NCBI GenBank assembly: GCA_037179335.1
Contig: JAKZHN010000006.1
Coordinates: forward strand, 1,054,001 to 1,118,000
Source: Cyclaneusma minus
Lineage: Eukaryota; Ascomycota; Leotiomycetes; Marthamycetales; Marthamycetaceae
DNA length: 64,000 nucleotides
Reading direction: 5' to 3'
This document shows positions 32,201 to 43,789 of this stretch, piece after piece. Numbering within the stretch: the stretch's first letter is position 1; each line of letters begins with the position of its first letter. Made by a program: the position numbers and the translations under genes. A model generated the notes under the pieces. The model saw only the letters and a list, made by a program, of their open reading frames with translations, was not told where the DNA came from and made no database searches.

Positions 32201-35200
32201 TCAGTCGTCACCATCACCGTTGGCCAGGTGGTCATCGAGCGTTGTCTGTCCCTTTTCTCGCGGATCAGAGAGCCTGGAAATGTCAGCATCATTCGTGTAA
32301 TAGATAACATAAGGCGGCTCTTTCAAAATCCGAGACGGGGCACTACTTAGTGCGCCATCGCTTCGTGAACCACCGGGGAAGAAAGTGGATGAACATACTC
32401 GATGATCTTAACATCAGCACCGTGTTCAGCCCCGGCGCTCACTCCGTTGGGTGTGATGAGCAAAAATTGGCGGCCGACCGATCGTCTCGCGGCAGTAATC
32501 TGTGAATATTGTGAGCCAATGGTCAGATTATGGTGCTAGAGGGCAATGCTTACTATCATTCGAATGCTCACGTCGCGGTTGACCTGATCCATGAAGACAT
32601 CAAACTCGTCAAGACAGCGCAGGGGGGCGCCCATGGCTTCCCATAGGCTGAGAAGTAAGCAAATCGAAGAGAAGGACTTTTCGCCACCAGACAGTGTCTT
32701 GGCAGCACGACCCTTCGCGCTCTTCGTCGTTTCGTCTGGCTCAATATGTAAATCCAGCGCCTTGTGTTCATGATCAAGCAGAAGACTACCGCGGAATCCT
32801 CGCTCGCTCAGTAGGTACATGAAATTGATTCGGGCGCGCGCCGAGATGAAACGTTGAAACATGCGCCATTTGATTATGCGATCCTCTCGCGTTTGCTTAA
32901 GGAGATCCAGCATCGCTTTCTCGTTTTCGAGGCCATCTCGCGCTGCTTCGTAGGACTCCTGAGCCTCGATAGATGCGTTTTGAATTTCTTCGTCGCTGCC
33001 TCCTTGCCGTCTCCGATACATCTCCAATTGCTGCTTGATGCTTTTGTATTTGGCGGTGATGCTCGCTGATGTCTCGCCAGGATCGATGACCACGCGTGGA
33101 GATATCTCAGATGCTTGTGCGGTAAAGTTGTCGACAACTGCTTGCTGTTCTCGAACTTTTTGCTCTGCTTTTGCCTTCGCTTCCTGAGCCTCTTGAACGT
33201 TGACTAGAGCTTTGTTCTTGTCTGTCAAGAAGACCCGGCGAGCGTCGGAAATCCTGTGCATCTTCTCTTGGGCCTTTGCGATCTTGGCGTCATGTTGCTG
33301 AACTAATGCTTTGGCTTCGACCAAGACATCCTTCAGGTTCTTCACTGTCTCGCCTTGCCGTTCCTTGGTCAGAGCTGCTTCGCCGTAGCTCCCCTCATGG
33401 ACCGACACTTTGAGCTCTTGCTCCTCCAATTCTTCTCTGAGCTGCTCAAGACGTCCATCTTCGACGTTCAGACTGTCCAGCTCTTCTTCGAGACGCTCAA
33501 CGCGCTCCTCGGCTCTGTCTACCTGGAGCCGAAGCCCTTCTTGCGCCCGCTTTTGCTGGTTTATAGCCTGCAATTTCTTCTGAACGTTCTGACTGAGCTC
33601 ACGTTGACGAGCTTCTAAACCTTGCAGGTCTCGCCGAAGTTGATCCAGGACATCTTTCCTCATAGCTATCTGGCTATCGATGTCCGTTCTCATCCTTGAG
33701 GCCCGTCTGATGGGCTCGATGGGAGCGATACTCTGGGTACCCTTATTCTTCCCGCGTCTGATCTGAAAGCCATAGCCTATACTATGGTCATGCAAACAGT
33801 AGCAACTTCTCACCTTACGAGGCTCGGGACCGTCGAACATGACCGCTAGCGCTTCAGCTCTCTTCTCGACCAGAAGATTCTGCTCGATAGCTGCAACGAT
33901 AATGAGCTGGTTGCGAACTAGTTCATTGTCAATTTCCAAGGCTCGGAGGATAGTCAGGTGATTCTGGTCAGGATCATTCCCACTGGTATTAATCGGATGG
34001 TTATTCCCGATGAGTATCGGGGATTTGACGCCTGCTCTTTTCATCAAGTCACTGAGCCGAGTGTGGTCCGCTTTGCTGGTCACAACGAATGCATTCAGAT
34101 GGCTTCCTATCACCCTCTCAACGACATCGACCCACTTGGGGTGTAGGAGCTTGACATGCATCCCAATGGGACCAACAGGCTTTTGGCGGAAGCCCACTTC
34201 TTGGTCGATCATTCTCAAGAGGTTTGGCATTCCTCGCTCGAACGCTGACATTATCTCGCCGCGGTTCCGATTCAGGTCGTACAGCTGTGTTTCGGCATCT
34301 CTAATCTCATTTCTCTTGTTCCTCAGAGGCTCTTCGATCTTTTGTAGAGCCTCGATTGCCCTCTGGTGCTCAGATTCAAGGTGCGATGTCTTCCGACTTG
34401 CATCATGAGAGGCTCTGGCCTCCTGAGCTTGGCCTTTGGCATCTTCGAGCTCTTGCATTTTGCGGGCATGGCCACCACCATTTGCAGTCTCGATTCTTTC
34501 TTGCTCCTGCGCTATTTCTCGTCTGATGTCATCGGCTTGCTTCTTCGCCGTGGTCATCTCCGCTCGGAGCTGCTGCAGCTCCTGGTGGGTGCTCTTCACT
34601 AGTGTAACGGCCGTGTCGTAGTCATTCTTCGCTTGACCCATCGCATCCGTCAAAGGCACAAGCTCAGTCTGCAGGCCTTGCACCATCGTCTCCACTTCTT
34701 CCAGTTTCTGGTTGTAAGATTCTAACACCTCGTCTTTCTCCGCAGCGATTCTTTCGGCCTCGCGCACTCCCTGATCATGCTCCTCAACAGCTTCCCCCAG
34801 CCTCTGTAAGATCTTCTCTTGGTCTTGTACCTGGCTCCAGGCGTTTTGGTTGAGGAGTTCCTGGGACTTATTCACCAGCTGATTGTGCTGTTTTACTGCT
34901 TCGGCCTTTTGCTTCTTCTCGGTCGACACTTTTTCCAAGACCTTGACATTCTCCTCTTGTGTGCGCAGTTGTCTCTGCAAGTTCTCTGTAGTCTCATATA
35001 ACAGCTGATAGTCGTTACTCAACTGCTCGAGCTGCACGCCCTTGAGGAAGAATTTGTATTTTTGGGTGGGTGTCGACTTGGGCAAGAACTGGCGAGCCGT
35101 ATCTTGTGTAAGGATATTCATCGGATTGTCGATTTGCATCTGAAACCATTCCACAACATCGTCGACGTCCTGTTTCTTGTTGGAGATTGTACGCCCGCTG

Positions 35201-35937
35201 GCGCTCCTGAGTCTAAAACCGCTGGAGCCATTTTTCGTGAAATTCCGTTCCACGGTAATTAAATCACCAAATACGTCGTGTTGGTATGCACCCTCGCCCT
35301 GGTTCTTCAGCTCGATGATGAGCTGGGCCGAGTCACGGTCCCCTTTGATGAAGTTTTTTAAGCTCCCGCCACGATTGGTTGCGCTAGCTTTTCCTCCCAG
35401 ACATAGCGTGATAGCTGTGAGGATAGCACTCTTGCCGCTCCCATTCTTGCCGATGATAAAATTGATCAGCGGTCCCAGCTCAACTCTCAGTCTGTCATGG
35501 CACATGAAGTTGACCATGGTCACACTCTCGATGATGCCATTCTTGGCGGGCTCGTTCTCCCCAACCATCCGGTTACGGGCCATAATGGCTTGGGTAGCTC
35601 GCTCATCGTCCCGTTCGGCATCCTCTAGATGCGCAAAGCCTGCATCCCGTATGATCTCAAACTGTGAAGCTGCTGGCAACTCACGGTCGGCGTTCCTGGT
35701 CGCAGCTGCGGGTCCCTCATCCTCGGAGACGGCACTGGGGGATCGTCGTCCGTTTGAGAGTCGAGCTCTCTTTCGCTGGAAACAAAGATCCGTCAGTACT
35801 TGGTATTCGAATGTGGACCTGCTCAAACTTACCGAGCCGTCGTGTCGTTGGTTTGAGGAAGCCTCTTCGGCTGAGATGACGCTGGCGTCGTCGCGTGCAG
35901 CGTCCGCCCGCGATCTCTTCGCAGTGTGCGGTGCCAT
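32201..35937 (-). CDS. SMC6: SMC6, ATPase of the SMC5/6 complex
   Basis: DNA repair and chromosome-maintenance ATPase, nuclear. 1149 residues, five exons (introns 35832-35776, 33813-33763, 32553-32500, 32398-32274). Walker A is IIGKNGSGKSAILTA, preceded by ESVTMVNFMCHDRL. Two long coiled coils flank a hinge (around VGPIGMHVKLLHPKWVDVVERVIGSHLNAFVV). The C-terminus has the ABC signature LSGGEKSFSS, Walker B LRCLDEFDVFMD, and ends RRSVGRQFLLITPNG...GDGDD. Intron two (51 nt, multiple of three) can be read through but has clear donor and acceptor. Start chosen at MAPHTAKRSR; an in-frame ATG lies eight codons upstream (35961). Confidence 0.95.
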
Positions 35938-36433
35938 CGTGGAGAGCGAGTCTCTCTGCACACAAAGGTGTATGCGATTCTTTGCTGGAAATAGTGGCGA
36001 TGTGCTTTTGAATTGGGAGGTTTAGTGAGAGGAGTCTTCAGGCAGTCGGAGGAGGTAGAGGGGAAGTAGTGCTGTGAAATCTCGCGAACAAATTGACGCG
36101 TCGCGTAGCTGCGGCACGTGATTGTTAGGCAGTCAAACGGCCAGAATACGGGCGCGCAGGTCTCGCTAATTCCTATTTTTTAACGACTTGTCAGACTATA
36201 GATTTTCTCTCGATTACCTGTGTTTCTCTCAATTACTTGGATTTTCCACAATTACTTGGATTTCTCCCAATCACCGGGACGAAGTCCGCATCAAAGTTGC
36301 ACGCAGAAGAAAGTTTACCACGAGCTAGGTACTGTATTCTACTATTTTGAGCAGTTTTCATTCTCTGTAATTATGGGATAATGAAGGAGCTCTTCGGGAC
36401 GCGTTATGTTGCCATGTAGAAGCTACCTTCAGA
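35938..36433. other. Intergenic region with 19-bp repeat array
   Basis: 496 bp between the SMC6 start and the stop of the upstream cystathionine gamma-synthase gene. It contains the repeat array at 36201-36279; the remainder shows nothing recognisable. Confidence 0.55.
36201..36279 (+). repeat. 19-bp intergenic tandem repeat, array A (four diverged units)
   Basis: Four head-to-tail units of about 19-20 bp. Examples are TTTCTCTCAATTACTTGGA, TTTTCCACAATTACTTGGA and TTTCTCCCAATCACCGGGA. The core CAATTACTTGGA matches the arrays at 49245, 55602, 56051 and 62274. Seen directly; no coding frame crosses it. Confidence 0.8.
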
Positions 36434-38371
36434 TCATTTCTCAATCGATTTTGCAGCTGCTTCAAGAGCAGCCGTGAACCACGCCTTCAAGTCCGCGGTA
36501 TCCTCAAGACCAACACTGATCCTCACCAGGTCTGATGGCACGCCAAACTGTGCAGCCCAGTCCAGCTCTCCGTAGTGTGCCAGGATCACGTACGGCGACG
36601 TCAAGGTGAAGTTGGTACCCAGGCTTGGTCCTTTCGCCGTTGCTACCTCGTCGAAGAAGGTCACAGCCGCAGCTTTGCTGTGAAAAGTGACCGATAGAAG
36701 CCCACCATAACCTCCATTTGGTGTCCGACAAGCATCATAAAATTCCCGGGATGGGCTGTGCTTGGGATAGTAGACTTCCTTGACTGCCGGGTGTGCCAGC
36801 AGAATGTCGCAAATGGCTTCCGCGTTGGCATTGACCCGCTCGATTCGAGGAACAAAGTCCCTGCTATTACGCTCCATAAACATGACGTCCTCTGCCCAGT
36901 AGTTATCCTCGTACTCTGTCGAGGCTACCTCCTTCAACTTGCTGTAATAGCGGCTTTTGGGATTCAGTATAGCGCTTCCCCCCATCACGTTGCTCTCTCC
37001 AGAGAAGATCTTGGTCAGGCTGCTCACAACAACATCCGCATGGGGCAACACACTGATGTTGATGAAATTTCCAATGGTTTCGTCGACCACGACAGCAAAG
37101 TCGTAAGCATCCGCTAAAGCACGAATGCGTTTGAGATCGGGGCATTTCAGCAAAGGGTTCCCAGGAAATTCACAAAACAAAGCCAGATACCGTTCCCCTG
37201 ACTTGAGACGTTGTTCAAGGTCATCGAGATCTTCCGAGGATCCGTTGCCGTAGAACAAACATCCTGGGCCGAACTTTTCTAAAATCTTCAGGGTATCCAC
37301 GTATGGGAATCCGAATGATATACTCTTCATGGGACCCCTCGCTTCCAACATCATTCGGTGAGTATTGAAAATCGAGTTCATTCCACAGGGGTAGAGGTAG
37401 ACGTCATCTTCAGCTAGTCCTGTCACGCCACGAGCATTTGCGTCGAGTGACTGAGACGAGTCATCACTGGGGTTGAGTTCGGCAGTCAAACAGCCAGCGA
37501 TGCGCTTTCGGATGGCTGACTTTGCGTTGTCTAGGAATGTGATATCCAGATTCCGCCCAAATCTTTCCTCCACGAACTGCAGACTTTCTCGTGTCTCGGA
37601 GCCATTGAGGTCTGGAGAGCGACGATTCTTGGTAGAGCTTGCAATAGGATCCGATATGGAGGCTTTATCCGCACGTTGGTATCGCTTGGGACCTTTCGTT
37701 TTGTACACTTGGCTATTGGTAACTTCCTTCAAAGCAGCTCGGTCGACTAGAATCTTGTCCAGGAAGAGCGCATGGCAGAACTCGGCGCGCCGACTCGAGA
37801 CACCGTCGCCCGAATGCTGCCAGTACTGTTTTGCAAGTGGCCAAGCAGCTTCCGGGTAGATGACTGCTGAGATAGTAGGCGAGATCTTCTTGAGCGTTTC
37901 TGAATTATCAGAGTTGACTTGGCGAGGGTCTAATCCGAGATCGAGGATGCGAAGTTGTGGCGCTTTCAACGACTGGTCTTGGGATCGTATGAATTTGACA
38001 CATCTCTTTGCCGCCGAAGTGGAGGGAAATAGCATGGCCTTCTCTCCTGGCTGCCCAAAAGTTTTGACGATTTCATCGGCGAATGCTTCGATTGACTTGT
38101 GGATGAAGAATCTGGATAGTCGCACGTATCAGTGTCTGAAGCAAATTGAGCAGCCAGATGCGATTTGAGGATACCTCGGATAGCCCGTCTTCATTTTACT
38201 CTTCACCCAGTCGAGCCCTTCCTCATAAGCCACATTGGCGGCCCAGCTGGGGAGGGAAACGCTAACAGCCTGGGGGGCATCAGTACATGTAAGGTCCTGC
38301 GAAGCCGCGATGGAGACACTTACATGAGCGGTGTCCAGCGGGACCGACTCTCCAACTTCGATAGCTGCCAT
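36434..38371 (-). CDS. STR2: Cystathionine gamma-synthase (STR2 type)
   Basis: PLP enzyme joining cysteine and an activated homoserine ester to cystathionine in transsulfuration. 606 residues, three exons (introns 38323-38270, 38174-38112). Fungal STR2-type proteins carry a long N-terminal region before the Cys/Met-metabolism PLP fold, as here (MAAIEVGESVPLDTAHAVSV...). The catalytic domain has YPCGMNSIF, FPYVDTLKIL, FCEFPGNPLL, VVDETIGNF and the PLP lysine in SSLTKIFSGESNVMGGS, ending near LVRISVGLEDTADLKAWF. It shares a 597-bp divergent spacer with UTP22. Confidence 0.93.
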
Positions 38372-38968
38372 GCTGCTAGGTTAGTGGAGAAGAAACGAGG
38401 TGTTCAACGGGGAGATCTGAGAGGGAGAAGGCAGCTTCCAATGAGGGCCACAGAGTAGTCACAGACCCCATCGCATCCGGTGTCGGACAGGCGGCAGATT
38501 TCCTACCTGGATTCTCCGGGGCGGAACAATCGAAAGTGAATAATAATAGCCGTGTTTTTCACTCGGCAGCTGGGTTTTCTGTCATTTGCACAATATACAA
38601 TCTTCTGGCAAACGTGGCTTATGTCTATTATTCCAGTTGATGAAGTTATGTAGTGCATGAGTAGAGTCTTCATTGCACGACCTTCAGAGGGTGACCCATC
38701 GTACTCGTGCGGTTCAAAAAAGTGTGGAATTCCTATCTGGGAATTATGCGGGTGCAGCGGCCGCTAGCGTCCGCCTCGGGCACGAGAGAGTACTTTAAAT
38801 CGGTAGCCTACGATAAGCTTATTGCACCCATCAATGTCAAAAAAATTGCGACGACACACATCGAAATCCACCGCGGCCAACCCCCGGACTGAGGCGCACC
38901 AGACCCTCTCCCGAATCCGAAAGACTACGACTCCTGGAGAAGCCTTGCCATCGATTTGACAGCTGATC
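38372..38968. other. Divergent promoter region STR2 / UTP22
   Basis: 597 bp. No clear regulatory motif, repeat or exon was recognised. Confidence 0.5.
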
Positions 38969-41900
38969 ATGGCACCCGAAACGGCGAAACGGCGCAAGTT
39001 AAACGCCCTCGAGTCGCTTCCACTCTCCGCGCACGCTAACGAAATGCTGCTCGACGACAGCGACCGGGATCGAGATGGCCCTGAAGACTCTTCTGCGGAC
39101 GAAGTGGAAGAGAAGCCTGTAAAATCCAAGGACTCACAGGCCCTGAAAAAGAGCGCCCCCAAAACCAGAACAGAAAACATCAGTGGGAATATGTACGAGT
39201 CTAGTGCTTTGAAAATGCAAGTCGAGGAGATGCTTACTGGAGTACGGCTGGATGCTGAGAAACGTCTGGGCTCGGTCGAGCAAGCTCTGCATAAGTTGAA
39301 GGGCCTTATAGAAGCCATCAAGGACCGGCCTCTAGTCTCTGTGAGTGATTTACTGCCAATTCCTACCAACCCAGCTGCTAACCGGATACACGAACAGGCA
39401 GTTGAAGGTGCTCGAAAACTTCGAAAATCTCACAAGATTTCTGTCCCGTACCCTGGCCCGCAGCCTGACGAGAACACAAACTACAAAGTGGCGTATGCTG
39501 CCCCGGCGAGCATCAATGTCTCGGGAAGTTTTGTCAATCGAACTGCGATTAAGACTGATATATGCCTTACCGCGGATTTGATTGTCACGATGCCCTCTAC
39601 ATTGTTCCAGGATAAGGATTTTCTCAATTATCGATATTTCCACAAGAGGGCTTATTACCTTGCCTGTTTGGCTGCAGGTTTACAAGACGCCTCTGATGCT
39701 GAGTTTAGCCTCAGCTTTACACATCTGAATGGGAACAGCCTGCAGCCAATCCTTGCCGCCGTGCCAAAAAGTAGCAAGGGAAAATATGAAATCCACATCA
39801 TACCGACTGTGTCAGAGTCTGCCTTCCCTGTCACCAAGCTGGCACCCTCGAAAAACTCCATCAGACCAAAGAAAATCGCCGGTGTCGACCCTGAATCGTC
39901 ACCACCGACCCCTTTTTACAACTGCACTTTACGCTCAGATTGCGCTATCCAGAGCTACCTCCAGTTGCTCATTGCGACTTCGAATCGATGCCCGGCCTTT
40001 CGGGACGCTTGCATTCTGGGGCGCATCTGGCTTCGTCAGCGTGGTTTCAACGGCACAATTGCTGGCGGAGGCTTTGGAAACTTCGAATGGTCCGCTTTGA
40101 CGGCTCTGTTACTCCAAGAAGATGGATCAGGACGCTCGTCTGCGCTGCCACCATCGTACAGTGCTCATCAACTCTTCAAGGGTGCCTTGCAGTTTCTTGC
40201 CACAACAAGTCTGGCCAAAAAGCATGTACTCCATCAGAGTCGTGATGTCGAGATACCCAAGTCTGATATCCCTGTCTTCTATGACGGATCTCGAGGCCTG
40301 AATGTGCTGTTCAAGATGACCTCTTGGTCATATGAGCTCTTGAAGGAAGAAGCGAATATCTCCTTGCGGATGCTGAATAACGAGAATCTGCGGGAGTTTG
40401 GAGCAGTCTTCATTACGAAAAAGGATCGCATCTTGGAGAACTTTGACAGTGTCATCCACTTGCATGTGTTGACGGACAAAGTATCGGAGAGTAGTGTTGA
40501 CCATGTCGATTCTGTGGCAAAAGTGGCAAATCAGGTCCACAAGGTGTTGAAGGAAGGATTGGGCAATCGAATCCAACTTCTGCTTCTTAAGGTTCCGGAA
40601 GCTTTGTCTTGGTCGATGAATCAAACGGTCGGTGGACCCAGCGGAAGCACTGAGCTTTCGATTGGGCTTCTCCACGACCCTGTCAATGCTGGTCGTGTCG
40701 TCGACCATGGTCCTCCTGCGGAGGAAAAGGTGAAAGCTGCCAAGTTCCGCAGATTCTGGGGTGAAAAGGCAGAACTCAGACGCTTCAGAGATGGTAGTAT
40801 CCTTGAAAGCTTGATCTGGTCCCCAGGTTCGGACTATGCAGTCATACAGGAGATCGTGGGCTACTTGGTCAAGCAACACTTTGCCGGCATCGTGGAGGAC
40901 ATCACATTTGTTGCGGGAGGCTTCGATCAATTGCTACCTTCCCCTGAGAAGAGCAAGCAGCGCTTCGCTGAGCTACGAAAGGCCTATAGTTCTTTCGAGC
41001 AAACTCTTAAGGATCTTGCAAGCATCCCTCTGCAAATTCGACAGATATCTGGTATCAGTCCCCAGCTGCGAGGCACTTCAGTACAAGCTCCGGACCTGAA
41101 CACGTCCGAGGCGAACGAGGCTGTCGATGTAGCTGTCCATCTGGAAAGCTCATCTCGCTGGCCGGAAGACATATATGCCATACAGCAAGTAAAGGTAGCC
41201 TTCCTCCTGAAGCTCGGTAGTCTGTTGGAAGATGCGAATGGCTTTCTAGGAACCCGCTTGGGGCTCGAAAATGCGGACGAGTCTCTGCTGAACAAAGCTT
41301 TCCTAGAAGCTGAACATGAGTCCGGGGCTGTCTTCCGTGTGCGCGTATACGTCGACCGGGAAGAGGAAATACTGGATCGCCTGGTGAAGAGCAAACAGAC
41401 CGAGTCTAGGACAAGAGATGAGGCAGTATCCGCCCTTGCGACTTTCAGGTGTCTTTCGATACAGTCCCCTCTACATACACAGTCGATCACAACACATTGC
41501 ACCCGGTTGCCACTGTTATCTCCTACCATCAGACTATTCAAGAAGTGGTGCGCGTCGCATATGCTGTCAGGCCATATGAGCGACGAGCTCATGGAATTAA
41601 TGGTCATGTACACATTCTTACACCCCGCCCCTTGGCAGGTTCCATCCAGCAGCATGACCGGATTCCTCAGAGTACTTCGTTTCCTGTCCACCTGGGATTG
41701 GCGTTCGTCGCCGCTAGTGGTGGATTTTGGAGGGGACATGACGTCCGAGGAAATATCCAGCATACAAACGCGATTTGAGGCTTGGAGAAAGATCGATCCT
41801 GGTATGAACCGTACCGTGCTCTTCGTCGCTTCTAACCACGATCCGACCGGTGTTTCTTTCACAAGCCAGGGACCATCCAAAGTAATTGCTGCTCGCATGA

Positions 41901-42382
41901 CTGCACTCGCTCGATCAGCAACACAGCTGGTCAAGGAAAAAGGCCTGGCATTAGAACCAGATCACCTCTTTGTGTCTTCGACTAGCGACTTTGATTTCGT
42001 TATACACATATCCTCGAAATTTGTCTCGAGAGAGGGGCAGAGGGCTTCGAATGGGTCTGGCTTTAAGAACCTGGACTTGCAGTCTCGAGATGGCACGGAA
42101 CGAACACACTGTGTCATATCCTTCTTTGCAGAGCTCGAGAACACCTTCTCTGAGAGTGCCGTTTTTTTCCATAACGCGCTAAGTCCCAGTGTAATTGCTG
42201 GCGTCTGGAATCCACGGACGTCTTCGAGGACTTTCAAGCCCAATTTGTCTTTTGCTGCGAGACCGGAACTAGGTCAGGAGAGCGACTCGCAGGAGTGTGT
42301 CGACCTTGACAAGGCAGCAACACTGTCTGGAATAGCGAGACTTGGAGGCGAACTTGTTGCCAGGGTCGAGGTTATCCGATGA
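38969..42382 (+). CDS. UTP22: U3 snoRNP / SSU-processome protein UTP22 (Nrap)
   Basis: Nucleolar component of the 90S pre-ribosome (UTP-C module, partner of Rrp7) needed for 18S rRNA maturation. 1137 residues in a single open frame, the only large gene here without a detectable intron. An acidic/basic N-terminus precedes Nrap domains with nucleotidyltransferase-like folds: KISVPYPGPQPDENTNYKVAY, FLNYRYFHKRAYYLACLAAGL, FRDACILGRIWLRQRGF, GGGFGNFEWSALTALLLQEDG, ELRRFRDGSILESLIW, and LFKKWCASHMLSGHMSDELMELM toward the C-terminus. Active-site acids of true transferases are not evident, as expected for Nrap. Confidence 0.94.
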   Translation: MAPETAKRRKLNALESLPLSAHANEMLLDDSDRDRDGPEDSSADEVEEKPVKSKDSQALKKSAPKTRTENISGNMYESSALKMQVEEMLTGVRLDAEKRLGSVEQALHKLKGLIEAIKDRPLVSVSDLLPIPTNPAANRIHEQAVEGARKLRKSHKISVPYPGPQPDENTNYKVAYAAPASINVSGSFVNRTAIKTDICLTADLIVTMPSTLFQDKDFLNYRYFHKRAYYLACLAAGLQDASDAEFSLSFTHLNGNSLQPILAAVPKSSKGKYEIHIIPTVSESAFPVTKLAPSKNSIRPKKIAGVDPESSPPTPFYNCTLRSDCAIQSYLQLLIATSNRCPAFRDACILGRIWLRQRGFNGTIAGGGFGNFEWSALTALLLQEDGSGRSSALPPSYSAHQLFKGALQFLATTSLAKKHVLHQSRDVEIPKSDIPVFYDGSRGLNVLFKMTSWSYELLKEEANISLRMLNNENLREFGAVFITKKDRILENFDSVIHLHVLTDKVSESSVDHVDSVAKVANQVHKVLKEGLGNRIQLLLLKVPEALSWSMNQTVGGPSGSTELSIGLLHDPVNAGRVVDHGPPAEEKVKAAKFRRFWGEKAELRRFRDGSILESLIWSPGSDYAVIQEIVGYLVKQHFAGIVEDITFVAGGFDQLLPSPEKSKQRFAELRKAYSSFEQTLKDLASIPLQIRQISGISPQLRGTSVQAPDLNTSEANEAVDVAVHLESSSRWPEDIYAIQQVKVAFLLKLGSLLEDANGFLGTRLGLENADESLLNKAFLEAEHESGAVFRVRVYVDREEEILDRLVKSKQTESRTRDEAVSALATFRCLSIQSPLHTQSITTHCTRLPLLSPTIRLFKKWCASHMLSGHMSDELMELMVMYTFLHPAPWQVPSSSMTGFLRVLRFLSTWDWRSSPLVVDFGGDMTSEEISSIQTRFEAWRKIDPGMNRTVLFVASNHDPTGVSFTSQGPSKVIAARMTALARSATQLVKEKGLALEPDHLFVSSTSDFDFVIHISSKFVSREGQRASNGSGFKNLDLQSRDGTERTHCVISFFAELENTFSESAVFFHNALSPSVIAGVWNPRTSSRTFKPNLSFAARPELGQESDSQECVDLDKAATLSGIARLGGELVARVEVIR

Positions 42383-42569
42383 TCCAGACGTATGCGGCAT
42401 TCGGCCAGGGAGTGTGGATACGTTTTTCTAACAAGCTCACTTGATTTGTTTGGAGATGGCTTGATAAACTTGTGTGACTCTGAATGGCCAAGGCATGAGT
42501 CAGATACCCTTGTGTGTGATACTAACAGGGTGCAAATACAATGAAAAATCTAAGCTACATGGTAAGCCA

Positions 42570-43455
42570 CTACTGCTTCTCTGCCTTCACGTCCATTTTG
42601 GCATCCCATTCAACGAATCTTGCTTCTGAAATTGTATTAGCACACCATTTTAAAATAATTGAATCCACTTACGCTTCTCCACTTCTTTCAGCTCCTCCTC
42701 TGTCATAGAAGGTGCGGCAGTGGCCATCCTGTTGCAGGCGGCAAGTTGGTCTCCAAGCTTATCCAGCTCGCGGCGCAATTTGTTTTGCTCCTCGACGAGC
42801 TAAGGAGGAAAAAAAAATAGCCATGATTTTTAGACACAATAAATTAATATATACTAACGCGCTTCTTCTCATCACGGTAAAATGCTTTAACATTTTCCCT
42901 TTTACTGGCCAATGCATTCGATACCGGGGGGGGTGCCCGCAGCGGCCGCGATCGACTCCGCAATAGTCATTTTCTTGGCGGTAGCGTTCTTGGCGGTAGC
43001 GACAGGGGTGCTGGTTTTCTCGACGCGCTACAAAATATTTTAAATTAGCGAATACTTATAATAAAAGGGGGCATATATATATTTCAACTTACATGGCCGC
43101 CGCCACGACCACCGCCACGACCACCGCCACGACCACCACCACGACCGCCGCCATTTCCAGCAACGTGCTGGGGCGGGTTTTGAGGGGGGGGTTGGGGCGT
43201 AAAAAGAGGGGGGGTGGGGTGAGCGTGAGGCGGATATTGCTATTAATTGTTAGCTATAGAATCCAATGCATTTATAAGTAAAAACATACAGGTACAGCTT
43301 GCTGCGATGGCTGGCCACAAATGCCGCAAAAGCTTGCGAAAGAGGCAATTGGATGTCCAGAGACGCATGTGAAAGGGGCGTACTATAAAATGAGTTAGTT
43401 TTAGTTAATTTTAAACAATCTCGGAATACAGGAGATATAAACTTACGATCGACAT
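42570..43455 (-). CDS. Orphan RGG-box protein with zinc-ribbon-like N-terminus (one-base frameshift in a C8 run)
   Basis: I do not recognise this gene. Six exons (43455-43447, 43382-43290, 43239-43093, 43027-42859, 42799-42673, 42625-42570) join on good GT-AG signals; the introns are AT-rich. The product would be about 199 residues. It begins MSIYAPFTCVSGHPIASFASFCGICGQ, a C-x3-H-x8-C-x2-C pattern like half a zinc ribbon, then a Pro/Gln-rich stretch, (GGGR)4, an Ala/Thr linker, and a coiled coil (FYRDEKKRLVEEQNKLRREL) ending KMDVKAEKQ. The exons sum to 3n+1: a C8 homopolymer (42926-42933) shifts the frame and gives a stop seven codons later, whereas C7 would read AAAAGTPPVSNALASKREN. Either an assembly error or a recent lesion. 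Confidence 0.5.
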
Positions 43456-43789
43456 GATGGGTGGTGGGTCGCGGGGAGTGTGTGTGGTTGATGTGGCAGA
43501 TGTTCAAGTTCGAACATCTCACGATCAGCGAGGAGTCATTCTACATAAGGTACATCTAACATGTGCTCTCATACTAGTCCCAGTTAAGAATAACTCATTA
43601 TGGGAATTCTAATAGGGAAGCTGCTCTTCCATTGCTCGGCCAATCGAGAGATAGAGTAATGAGGCAGGAGCCCCTCTTACACGACTTCTCTAGCAAGGGA
43701 TGCAACAACTTCAAAATGGGGCATGGACAAACCCATCATTTCACTCCCGGCTCCCCTGGCTTATCAATCGGTACACCTTCTAGGATCCA
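43456..43789. other. Spacer orphan RGG gene / formamidase
   Basis: 334 bp upstream of the RGG-box gene and downstream of the formamidase stop. No recognisable feature. Confidence 0.5.

Noticed and set aside
33763..33813. Treating the SMC6 51-nt insert as coding
   Set aside because: It is in frame without stops, but it has a clear GTGAGA donor and TTTCAG acceptor and would insert Cys/His-rich residues into a conserved region.
42570..43455. Two separate small genes either side of the C8 run
   Set aside because: The downstream part has no start in a sensible context, and the two halves join into one coherent protein with one base removed.
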